Assembly: GCF_013265555.1 (NCBI RefSeq)
Contig: NZ_CP041345.1
Span: forward strand, 62,001 to 126,000
Length of the DNA stretch: 64,000 nt
Origin: Tenuifilum thalassicum
GTDB taxonomy: Bacteria > Bacteroidota > Bacteroidia > Bacteroidales > Tenuifilaceae
Direction of reading: 5' to 3'
The notes below the pieces were generated by a model. The model was not told the DNA's origin. It was given only the letters and a program-made list of their open reading frames with translations, and made no database searches. Shown here in pieces: positions 9,271 through 21,000 of the stretch. How positions within the stretch are numbered: position 1 is the stretch's first letter; each line of letters begins with the position of its first letter. A program made the translations under genes and the position numbers.

Positions 9271-10414
9271 CTTCCTTCTCGAGGTTGCTTATTTTTTCCC
9301 AGTTATCGTAAACCAGCATCAGGTCTGCTTTGGTTAGTTTTCCTGCTTTTATGGACTGAGAGGCAGCAGATTTTAGCATTTCGTCAACCGTGTATAGTTC
9401 GGCAGCTTTTTTTTCTTCTTTTGAACCGTTTATCAGCATCTTTTCTATGGCATTTAAACTTGAAACGGCTGTAATTCCTGCCATTACCACTGTAAAATCG
9501 TTGGTGTAATCTGCTATGTTAGAGTAATTGTACTCTTGTAGTAGCTCCATAAGCTTATCACTATCACTTTGAGCATTATTCATTTTTTTTGTTAGCTCAA
9601 TAAGGTTGTCAATTTTTTCCTGAGTAATCATGTTTTCTCCATCAGAGAGGTTTTCTTTAACAAGGTCGAGCGCTTTACTAGGAAACTCTGCCGGTTTCTC
9701 ATTGCTATAGTAATCAGAGTCATCTGCATCCTCATTGTTGTAATCCTCATCGTCGGAATATGATTCATAATCACTTTCTTGCTCTGAGTACATTTCCTCA
9801 TATTTAGATAACTCTCTAAACGATTTGCGCATCGCTCTTTTGCCCAGATATCCAAATATTTGGGTTATCAATAAGAGTGCTAAAAGAACATAAAGAATGA
9901 TTTTTGCAGTTTCAACCTTAGCCCCTAATGACTTAGTTAGAGCAACAAACAGCAGGTAGAGCCCATAAGCTCCTAAGGCAATTGATATAAGCGTGCCTAG
10001 GAGGCCTCCAATAAGCCCAAAAACGTTTAGAAACGCGTTAATAGGCATAAGTACCATTAGAGATGCACTAACTCTTAGGTTTGCTTCAAAATCGGTGTTC
10101 CCGCTACAAATTGCAGAAAGTAATAGAATAATGACAGCACCTAAAAATAATCCTATTAAAGCACCAAAGATTGTTCCTATAAAAGCCATTATTCCTATAG
10201 CACCACCAAATAGGCCTCCTGTTATTGCATTTCCGAAAAACAATCCCCATAAAAGATTTATAACGGCAGCAATACCTCCATATATTAAGGCTTTTACTAG
10301 AGGCTCAACCATTCCACCAGTGGTGCTCATCGATTCAAAGAAACCCTTTGGATTGAGAAGTGTTTCTTTTGAGTCGGCTAAGAACTTGTTGAAGTCAAAT
10401 TTACTTTCACTCAT
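9257..10414 (-). CDS. Yip1-family-like membrane protein
   Basis: 385 aa. Residues 1-35 are cytoplasmic and include the LLNPKGFFESM motif typical of bacterial Yip1/DUF1282 proteins. Residues 38-205 contain about five glycine-rich transmembrane helices. From about 206 a long soluble tail begins with a very acidic Asp/Glu/Tyr/Ser-rich stretch (about 210-240) and continues as helices. The tail is longer than in ordinary Yip1 proteins. It is probably an inner-membrane protein; function unknown. It is transcribed alone, convergent with and overlapping the ABC gene. Confidence 0.65.
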   Translation of the reverse strand: MSESKFDFNKFLADSKETLLNPKGFFESMSTTGGMVEPLVKALIYGGIAAVINLLWGLFFGNAITGGLFGGAIGIMAFIGTIFGALIGLFLGAVIILLLSAICSGNTDFEANLRVSASLMVLMPINAFLNVFGLIGGLLGTLISIALGAYGLYLLFVALTKSLGAKVETAKIILYVLLALLLITQIFGYLGKRAMRKSFRELSKYEEMYSEQESDYESYSDDEDYNNEDADDSDYYSNEKPAEFPSKALDLVKENLSDGENMITQEKIDNLIELTKKMNNAQSDSDKLMELLQEYNYSNIADYTNDFTVVMAGITAVSSLNAIEKMLINGSKEEKKAAELYTVDEMLKSAASQSIKAGKLTKADLMLVYDNWEKISNLEKEASVE

Positions 10415-10494
10415 TTTAGTTTGGTTTTGGTTTAATAAATAAAGTTCGGGTAAAAAAAACAGAAAGTCAACTAAATGAGTGAATTTTATAAAGG

Positions 10495-11823
10495 CTAGCT
10501 CTCAATGCCATACTGTTTAATCTTGTTGTACAGGGTTTTCCTATCGATATTTAATAGTTTAGCAGCTTTGGTTTTGTTGTATTTTACCTTTTCTAGTGTA
10601 GAGATTATCAGTTCCTTTTCTGCTTTTTCCTTTGAGTTTTTAAGGTCGGGAGTTTTAGAATTGTTGGTTTTATGTATGCTGCCAACAATATCGTAGGGTA
10701 AGGAGCCGATAGTAATATTTTGAGTTTGTTCAAGGAGAACAGCACGTCGGATTGCATTTCTTAACTCCCTAATGTTTCCAGGCCACGAATAGTTTAACAT
10801 GGCATCAATTGCATTGGAATCAAACCCAGAAATGTTTTTTCCCAGCTCCCTATTTGCTTGCATTAAAAACCACCTGGCATATACCATCATGTCATCCTTT
10901 CGCTCACTTAGAGGCGCTATCCTAATTGAGAACTCGTTAAGTCTATGGAACAGATCTTCTCTGAAAGCACCTTTGCTAACCATGCTAACCAGGTCGTCGT
11001 TGGTGGCAACAATTATTCTTACATCGACTGGAATTTCTTTGCTGCTTCCTATTCGTTTTATCTTACGCTCCTGTATTGCTCGAAGCAGGTTAACCTGAAC
11101 CTCGTAGGGGAGATTTCCAATCTCGTCAAGGAAAAGTGTTCCGCCATTTGCTACTTCGAATTGTCCAACCTTATCGGCAATTGCACCGGTAAATGAGCCC
11201 TTAACATGCCCAAAGAATTCACTTGCTGCAAGCTCTCGTGGTAGCGCACCACAGTCGATGGCTACAAAAGGCTTCCCTTTTCGTTTGCTCATTTTGTGAA
11301 TTTGACGGGCAACAAACTCTTTACCTGTGCCACTTTCGCCCTGTATGATTACAGAAAGATTAGTAGGTGCAACTATGCTAATATGTCGCATTAGCTCCTG
11401 ACTAAACTGGCTTTTGCCTTCAATAAACGTGTAGGGGTCATCAAAGGATGGTTCTCCAGCCGAAACGCTGGAAAGCGCATTATTTATGGTTGCAAGTATC
11501 TCTTCGGGGTTAACTGGTTTGGTTACATAATCGAAGGCTCCATGCTTGATAGTTTTTACAGCCATTCGGATATCACCATAACCAGTCATAATAACGACAA
11601 CAGTATCGCGGTTCTTCTTTTTAGCCTCAATTAACACATCCAGCCCCGATTTTTCGGGAAGACGAAAATCTGTAAGAACTACATCAAACTTATTATCATT
11701 AATGGCACGATATGCCTTATCGTATGAGAAAGCATCTGTCACCTTATGCCCGTTGCGGGTAAGGAAAGCTTTGAGCATTAAGCAAAAGGTAGAGTCGTCG
11801 TCAACTACAAGTATTTTGGCCAT
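10495..11823 (-). CDS. Sigma-54-dependent response regulator (NtrC/AtoC type)
   Basis: 442 aa. An N-terminal receiver domain has the acidic pocket D8-D10, phospho-acceptor D52 in LTDFRLP, and the conserved Lys in TKPVNP near residue 102. The central AAA+ domain has Walker A GESGTGKE near residue 166, the sigma-54 contact loop as GSFTGA (a common variant of GAFTGA), and Walker [13 protein letters not shown]. The C-terminus is a Fis-type helix-turn-helix ([18 protein letters not shown]). It should activate sigma-54 promoters after phosphorylation. No sensor kinase is adjacent, so it is an orphan here. The two giant secreted genes start 236 bp away on the other strand; I found no clear -24/-12 site there. 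Confidence 0.92.
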   Translation of the reverse strand: MAKILVVDDDSTFCLMLKAFLTRNGHKVTDAFSYDKAYRAINDNKFDVVLTDFRLPEKSGLDVLIEAKKKNRDTVVVIMTGYGDIRMAVKTIKHGAFDYVTKPVNPEEILATINNALSSVSAGEPSFDDPYTFIEGKSQFSQELMRHISIVAPTNLSVIIQGESGTGKEFVARQIHKMSKRKGKPFVAIDCGALPRELAASEFFGHVKGSFTGAIADKVGQFEVANGGTLFLDEIGNLPYEVQVNLLRAIQERKIKRIGSSKEIPVDVRIIVATNDDLVSMVSKGAFREDLFHRLNEFSIRIAPLSERKDDMMVYARWFLMQANRELGKNISGFDSNAIDAMLNYSWPGNIRELRNAIRRAVLLEQTQNITIGSLPYDIVGSIHKTNNSKTPDLKNSKEKAEKELIISTLEKVKYNKTKAAKLLNIDRKTLYNKIKQYGIES

Positions 11824-12058
11824 TACATCAGTCCCATTTGTATAGCTAATGTAACAAGTTTTTGGGAGACTGTGAAATTGTTAAACTTTTTGTTTGTTTA
11901 AAGCCCGTTAATGGGCAAAAGATAACATTTGGCTTTATACAAAACATTGAAATACAAGTAAATAAAATTAATGGACTGATATTTGTAAAATTATATAGGT
12001 TTGCTATATCATTTTGTAAATATTTTTCAATTAGCTTAGTAAATAAAATAAAAAATAT

Positions 12059-15000
12059 ATGAAGGGAAATATACGCCTACACAGTTCACTTCTAACAAGC
12101 ATGTTGTTAATATTTGCTATAAATTCCTATTCACAGACTGGTCCTGGTGGAGTTGGAAATAGGGATGGTTCAAATGGCCAGCCCAAAAACGTTATATGGT
12201 TCGATGCCTCAGCGCTGGGTCTGAACGATAATGATCCTGTTGCAACCTGGACCGACATGTCTGGAAATGGAAACGATGGTGTTCAACTTACAGCAAGCGC
12301 TCAACCGATATATAGGACCGGACAGATCAATGGAATGCCTGCTGTTATTTTTGATGGTACCGATGATTATATTCCCTTCGATGGAAGTACCATTGTTAAC
12401 TCCGATTATACTGTCATTGTGGTGACTCAACGACGTTCTAACAGGTACAGAAGAGTAATTATAGGAGGATCAACTTCAGCTTCAAATCAGAATTTGCATG
12501 TTTACTGGGAGAATAGCACAAACTTCAGAGCACATCACTATGGGAACGATCTTAGTACTCCGATGATACCAGTTACACAACCCGATTCGGGTGGTACCGA
12601 TCCTAATGTATATGGTATTTTTTCAACCCTGCTATCATCGGGCGATGCAACCGATAATAGAAGAAACTATCAGAATAATACTTTGCTAGGAACTAGAACT
12701 AACTCAACAAAACTCTCCAGCTATAATGGTGCGGCTATTGCACGATATGGTGCCTTAAATGAATACCATGACATTGATGTTGCCGAGCTAATTATCTTTA
12801 GTAATGCCCTTAGCGATGCTCAGCTCCAGATTGTGCATCAGTATCTAAATGTTAAGTATGACATAAATATCAATAACGACTATTTTGACCCCGATGCTAG
12901 CTACACTCACGGAGTGATTGGTATTGGTGAAGAGTTAAACGGTGAGCACTCCGAGGCTGGTGCAGCGGGTTTCTATCTTACAGCGCTTAGTGGGCTAAAC
13001 GTTGGTGAATACGTTTTTGCCTCTCATAACAATCTGGTAAACAATAGCGCCAACTTCAGAACCGATGCGGAGGTTACAGCTGCAGGTGCTGAGGCTGCAT
13101 ATAACCGAATTTGGTATGTTAAGCCTGTTGGGACTCCTGCTGCTCAAATAGCTTTTGATTTTAGCGAGGTGCTTGAAGATGGACTTTTCCCAACCAATAT
13201 TTCAAACTACTGCTTGCTCTATAGAGCTGGAACAACTGGTAATTTTACTAAGGTAAAAAATGCCGATGGGATAAAAAATGGTGATCAGCTTTTCTTCTCA
13301 CTAACCGAAGCCGAGTTAAAGGAGGGTTACTATACGCTTGGTACCGAAGATAATACCAATACTCCTTTAAGGGGTGCTCCAAATAAAACTTGGTACACAT
13401 TAATCTCTGGAAATTGGGGCGACTGGGAGATATGGACTCTTGATCCATCTGGTGCGTTACCCAATAACCCCGACCATTTAACTCCCGATAAATCGCCAAC
13501 AGCCAGCTTCGACAATGTGGTAATCCTTACTGGTAGAACCGTTGTTGTTGATACCATCAATAATCTTCAGCATTCAAGTATTAAGGTTGATGGCCGTTTA
13601 GACCTTACTACAACAACGGGACATAGCTTTAGTACGATTAGCGGATCGGGCCGAATACTTTTAGCAGCTGATAACTTTCCAACGGGCGATGCTACAAATT
13701 TTGTTACTAAAAGTTTGGGTGAGGGAACGGTAGTTTATTATGGAGGCAGTTACGATTTAACCACTGCTCGAGAGTTTTTTGATGTTGAGGTTGAGCTTTC
13801 TAACTCTTCAAATACTATAACCCTACTAAACAACTATACTATTAATGGCGACCTTAGAATAAATACAGGGACCCTTAAAATTAACGATGATGTCTCAACA
13901 ACCATCTTAAACCTTACTGTTAAAGGTGACGTAAGCGTTCAAAGCACAGCGAGCATAGTAACTGGATTAGGGGATACAAGAAGCGCTTATCAAATTGGAG
14001 GCACCATGCCCGCCGACGATGGGAAAAATTATCACGATATTTTCCATCAGTTCTATATTTATGGCGATTTTAATAACTATGGTGTTGTACGGTTCACTAA
14101 CCTAAATGCTCCCGATTACGATAGTTTTGCTGATAATGGTGCGGTTACCGTTCGTTTTATGGGTGCAAGCAATGCCGAGATGAACCTCTACAATACCACC
14201 GATTTTTATAACCTAATTATTGATAAGGGAACCGATAAAACATATAAGGTAAAGGTTTATTCCGATAATAATAGCTATTTCCGGCTTTTTGGTCCTAACA
14301 GTTGCGGAAGAACAACAGGTGCACCTTTTTCAGCAGAAAATCCCCAAGTAAGAAAGGCTTTATGGATATACCATGGTACGCTACAGCTAACAGGTAACAT
14401 TGATATACCCACATTAAGCGAGGGCGGGTTAGCTGGTGGTAATGGAGATTATGCAATCGGGAAAAGTGCTCGATTATGGATCGATGGCAATAGTGTAACG
14501 GTTTATTCCACCGCTAGTAGTGTCGATCAAGTTACAGGCTTTACTTCAAGCGACCCCAACCCTGCTGATGGAGTAAATACTGGCTCTAGCAACCAGGCTA
14601 TGTCGGTTTATGGCGAGTTTAAAATTACGAAAGGTTTCTTTGGAACCCGAAATAGTGCAGGATTCATATTCTGGGCAGCCTCAAATGCTCAGCTAAAAAT
14701 TGAGGGAGGTACCTGCTACGTTGCACAGGTTCGAAGTGCTGGTGGTGGTGGAGGAATAGCATCGTATGTTCAGACAGGAGGTACCATGCAAGTTTTTGGT
14801 AATGAGGCTAGCTACGGTGGCGAGTATACAAGTGCTTACCCCCTATTTGGACTAGAGGGAACCGATGCTGTTTTCCAAATGTCGGGTGGTATTATCCTTC
14901 TTCAAGATGATGATGCGACTAACATGCCTGAATTCTCAATCAATTCTGCTGAAGGCAATTACCAGGTAACGGGAGGTTCCATTAACTTTCAGCTACAAGA

Positions 15001-18000
15001 TGGCCGTTCGGCTCAAATACAATCTACTGCTAATCTATGGAATTTAACCCTTAACAATAGTAGCGGAACAGGTACTGTAGTGTATCAGCTTGATACAAAT
15101 CTTGTTGTTTCAAACGATTTAACCTTGAACCCAAATATTGAACTTGATGTTGAAGATCCTACTGTGACTGGTCTTTATCATGATGTTTCTATTGGAAGGA
15201 ATTTTAGTATATACGAAGGTGCAACATATACCTATGGGCAAAATACAACAACCTTTAATGGCACCCAGGATGGTACTTTCTACATTGGCCATAATACCGA
15301 TGATGGCTATGAGCAATACTTGTGGAACCTTACGGTTAATAAGTCGGCTGGAAGAAGAATCACAATAACAGGAGACCCCAATAAGGATCCTGATAATGTT
15401 TCGGCGGAGTGGCATAACCGACTTGTTCATGTGGTGAACGATGCTAATATAGAAAGTGGTATCCTTGACCAGGGACGACAATCAATACGACTTTTTGCTG
15501 GTGTTTATGTTAAAAAGAATGGTCAGCTTGGTACCTATGAACATGGTACAACACCTACTTCCGCCTATGTTATGTTTAGGGATGGCGATTTAACAATTAA
15601 CTCCGAAAAGGGAGCCACCTTTGGTAATATTAAGTTTAACTCAACTGGTACTGTAACCTTCACAAGCGATATCTATATTAAACGAATTGGGTTTTATCAG
15701 GGTTTATACAATATTCAAAAATATAACCTAAAGGTTGACTACTTCCATAACCTGGCAACTACAAACAATATCGCTGTTTCAAACGGTAGTGTTTCAGAGA
15801 TGATTTACACCAGTGGCAACGCCTCCGACGGGGGAGTATCAATACTAGTTAATTCAAATGGTACGTATTCTTTTCCAATCGGTGTTTCTGGAAAATATAC
15901 ACCTGCACAAGTTGATGTAACTAACTTTTCTGACTCTGGTTATGTAAAAATTGTACCAGTTAATCACTATTTATATACTCTAACAGGAGGATCTTCAAAT
16001 GTGCTGCAGTATTACTGGAAAGTTGATGAAGAAGATTTCAACACATTACCAAATGTATACTGGACATTTTTTTACGATCAAGCAGATGTAGATGGTAATG
16101 AAACTTCTTATAGATCAGCACGCATTATAAACTATAAGACCGTAGAAAATCTAGGAAACTGGTCAGTAGATAGAAATAATAATGAGATTTATTTTGCTGA
16201 TGATGCAACTCAGAATCCAATACCCCTAAAACCTGGTGATTATACTGCTGGTAACCCGAGTGTTTTCAACGCAACGGTTAGAACATTATATGCTCGTAAA
16301 AATGGAGTTTGGCACGATTACACAACTTGGTCTACTACTCCTGATGGAAATACTCCATTAAATAATAAAAATCAACTTCCAACGTATGGGGATATTGTAG
16401 TAATTGGAGAGGCCGCTAGTCATGGAGATGAAAACAAGAATTACTCTGTTGCCATTGATAATACACATCCTGATTACGCGCCGATAAATATTGCAATGCT
16501 TTGTATTCTTCGTTATGGAACTGGAGAGAGTTCTTTGGTTACAGTTGGTCAAAATGGTGCCGATTGTAACTTTGGTGTTGTCACCAATAGAGACCCAGAT
16601 GCAACAAATCCAGATACTTCAATAAACCATGCAAGTAAGATAATTGTTTCTGGGCCAGTATTACCAAATGGCGATTTCGGAGAATTTTTAACTGCTCCCT
16701 ATACAATCTTTACTTTCTCACGAGCCTTCCCTGGTACTAATGCAACAATTGATGATGGATTAGGGGGAACACTTTCTAATAATTATTATGCTTCCTATAA
16801 AATTGGAAATTCAATTACAGAGTACCCTATATTGCAATTTGAGTATGATGGTTATTCAGGCGGTTATATTGAACTACCAGATGTTGATATAACCGTTCAT
16901 AGCGATTTGAGAATGTTCAAAGGTGATCATCATTTGAAGTTTGGAAATTCAACAAATGGAAACTTAACCGTAGAAGGAGACTTTGAGTTTAATGATGGGA
17001 GTTCTTATAATATTGAATTTCAGGCAAGTGGTGTCGAAAGAGTCCTCACAATAAATGGCGATATCAATTTTAACAATCAAACAAATTCGCAATTTTCTGT
17101 AGAAAACGCGGCATCAAGTCTTGTGCATAAAATAAAGTTACAGGGTAGTGTTATTAATCCAAGTACTACTTCTTCATTTAATTGTTTTAATGGTTCAGGC
17201 AACGCAGCTGCCAGTCTTGAGTTCATTGGTTCAGCTAACTCTACGTTTAATGACATGATTACTATCCCCGATTTTTATCAATTAATAATGAATAAGGGAA
17301 CCAATCAAACCTACGTTGCAACTATTAATACTGAACTTAATCTAGGTTCTGATGCTTCATCTACATCTGACTTAAAACCTATCCAGCTATTAAATGGTAC
17401 TCTCCAACTTAATCACCCTACAGGTAATATTGATATTTCTACTGGGGGCGAAAACTTTGAAATTCCATCAACCGCTTGTCTGCAAATTACTCAGGGTACG
17501 GCTAATGTATATGGTGATAATACTGGAATACGTCTCGATGGTAAGATACTGATAGATGGCGGAACTCTCGATATGATTAGTGGGGCTGGGAATGGAAATA
17601 ACTACATCGAGTACTCTGCATCAGGAAATGCACAAATTGAGATAAGTTCTGGAAATCTTTGGGTTGGCTCTCAGATTAGGAGAAGTTTAAATTCAGAGGA
17701 AGGAATCCTTAAGTTTAACCAATCGGGTGGTGAGGTATTACTCGGTGTAAACAGCGGTGGCGATAACGATAGGGCAATCTTCGAAATACTTAACAATGGT
17801 AGTTCATTCTCTAATACTGGTGGCGATTTCTACCTTGTAAACGATTATCGTACTGCCCCAACCATTGCATCAATGTATTTCGATCCACAGATTCTTAGCC
17901 TTTCTTCAGGCTCTACCGTTCATTTTGGACATACTAGCACGGTTGCTGGAAATGCCGATTTTACCTTATATGCCGGAAGAGCATTAAGAAATATTCAGGT

Positions 18001-21000
18001 GAATTCTACCAATTCGCCATCATTAACACTTGATGTTGTTCCTTTAACCTTATATGGTAATCTTACTATTAATTCTGGTGCAACCTTCGATGCTAATGGG
18101 CTCGATTTAAATATTTATGGCAACTTTACAAACAATGGAACCTTTATTGCCAATTATAACAGCACCTACTTTAAAGGAAGCGTTGATCAGCAAATTACTG
18201 GCCAAACCACTTTCTATAATCTTTACAAGACAACATCCAACAAACTCTCAATAAACGATGATATCGATGTTGATAATGATCTTGGATTAAATGCAGGTTC
18301 ATTCTTTGATAATGGTAATACATTATCGGTTCAAGGCGATGTTAATATGGATATCACCACCACTTGGGGCGGAATTGGCGATGGAATATTGATGAATGGC
18401 TCTACACAGCAGGTATTAACTGGTAATGGAACTTTTGGTAAGCTATCTATTAATAATATTTCTGGTGTAGTTTTACCTATCGGAAATGAGTTTACCATTG
18501 AAGATGTGCTTCAGCTTGAAAGTGGAGTTTTTGATATCGATAAAAACCTATTGACATTAAACGCCAATGCAATAATAGTGGAAAAGAATCCCTTCTCAGA
18601 CCATAATATGATTCAAACTAACATTTCGTTTACCGATGCTGGTGTTAAAAAAATCTTTCCATCAATTGTTCCTGCCGACAATTACGGATTTATATATCCC
18701 CTTGGTAGCGAAGGTCGATTCACGCCAGTTGAATTTGATATCGATAATGTTGATGCAGGAGGCTATATAAGAGTTACAGCTGCACACGAGCGCCATCCTA
18801 CCATTGTGAATGATTCCGAGCCTTGTCAGGAAATAGTTGACACAGCGAATGTTCTAAACTATCACTGGTTGTTAGATGCAAATGGAATATCAAACTTTAC
18901 TGCAAATGCTCGCATGAAGTATGATGAAGGAGATTTCCAGCTAAACAATCCTTATTACGATGTAACACATTATATTGCTGCACGACTTTTGTTGAATACT
19001 ACGCTCTGGAATAAGTTTGACCCTGCTAGCTTTGATGAGGCAAACTCTCAGCTTCTTTTCAGTTTTGTTGGTACCGATGATAATGGTGTAAGTGGCGATT
19101 ACACAGCGGGTGTGGAGGATCAGAATGGTACTTGTGAAGGTGCTATCCCCGATGAGGTTCCAATTTACATCACAAAGCAAAACGGACCATGGACCGATGC
19201 CAATACCTGGGATACCTATCCTACTTCAGGTGGTACAGTTCCTGCTGGAGGACCAAGAGGTGCTGTGGTTATTATTGAGCACGAGGTTACTACACCACCT
19301 GTGAACTATATTTTGAACTACAAAACAATTATTAATTCTACAGGGGTAATTAAAATTGGAACAACCTATGGTCATCGTCTTGGTATTGTTGAAGGAACTG
19401 GTAAAATACAACTTGAGCGAGGCGATTTACCTGCAGGTATTTATGACGATTTCTTTGGCAGAAGTGGTGGGACACTTGAATTTACTGGTAGTTCCGACTA
19501 TGACGTGTTAAGCGAAATAACCCATGTTCGTAACCTAATATTCTCAGGAACAGGGCAAAGGCGTTTACCAAACCTCGATCTTGAAATTTACGGCCAGCTT
19601 ACTATTGATGGCTCCGATAATAACCTTTGGGTAAGAAATGAACATTATAGAGACCTTACCCTAGATAGTAATATTGTATTTAACCAAGGGCAATTCTATG
19701 CAGGAATAGATCCTTCAAAAGTTATTTTTAATGGGTCTTACCCTCAAACCATAACAGGAACAGGGAGTTTTACAGGTTCTAACTCCTTCCTTAATGTAGA
19801 TCTTGACAATTCGACTGGCCTTACCTTGGATAGTCCGGTTGAAATTAAAGGGTCGCTAAATTTAATTTCTGGCATTATTACTACCGATAACATAAACATT
19901 CTAACCATTAATAATGCATCGGAGACTGCTGTAACAGGTTATAGTAGTTCAAATTATATAGATGGTCCTATGCAAAAGTTGGTTTCAACTGGTGGCGATT
20001 ATCTATTCCCAGTTGGCGATGCAGGACGTTATGGACCAGTATCTATATTTAATGCATCTAACTCATCAGCAGCTTATTGGAAAGCGGAATATTTCAATAG
20101 TGCCACACCAAATAACGCCTCTCTTGCTGGAAATCTTCAGGCTGTTAGTTCCGACGAGTACTGGGAGATAACAAATCCTAATGCTGGTGACCAGGCTCAA
20201 GTCCAATTACGTTGGGATTCAAATAGCGAAATTACACCCGTTGTTACTGGTAATATTAATGATATTGTTGTAGCTGAATTTAATGGAACGAATTGGGTAG
20301 ATAAAATATCAACTGCCACTGGAGGTAGTTATAGTGGAACGGTAAAAACTTCAAGTAATATTAATGTTGATCCAAAGCAGTATACCTTAGGTTCTAAGGT
20401 TCTAATTACTGCAAAGGCCTATTTTACTACTCTAGACCCAGCTTGCCAGGGTAGTTCAATACCCGTTTCATTTGCAGGAATTATTGACCCCGACAACATG
20501 TATCTTACCCTTTCATATGAAATTGATGGAGTTCCCCAAACCGACATTACCGTTAACAGCTTACCTTATAGCCTACCAGCTACAATTGCAGGTAGCTATG
20601 TACTAACTGGTTTAAAATATAATTCCGATGCTAAAACAGGTGTGGTAGACAATGGCTCTGTTACGGTTAATCCAGCTCCTTCAATATTTAATGTTACCGG
20701 CGGTGGCCAGTATTGTGAGGGTGGTGCTGGTGTCCCAGTAAATCTTGATGGATCTGAAAGTGGTGTTACCTACACATTATATCGAGATGGTAATCCAACC
20801 GCCACATCACTCAGTGGTACGGGTGCAGCATTAAGTTTTGGTAATCAAACTGTACCTGGCTCTTATACGGTTGTTGCTACTAACTCTACAACAGGATGTT
20901 CTCAAACCATGGCAGGCAATGCAAACGTAACAATGAACCCGAATCCTGTGTTCTCAATATCTGGCTCTGCTTCTGCAATTTGTGATGGCGATAATTTCAC

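Noticed and set aside
11170-11230. GSFTGA instead of GAFTGA as a sign of a non-functional sigma-54 activator
   Set aside because: GSFTGA is a common functional variant; all other motifs are intact.
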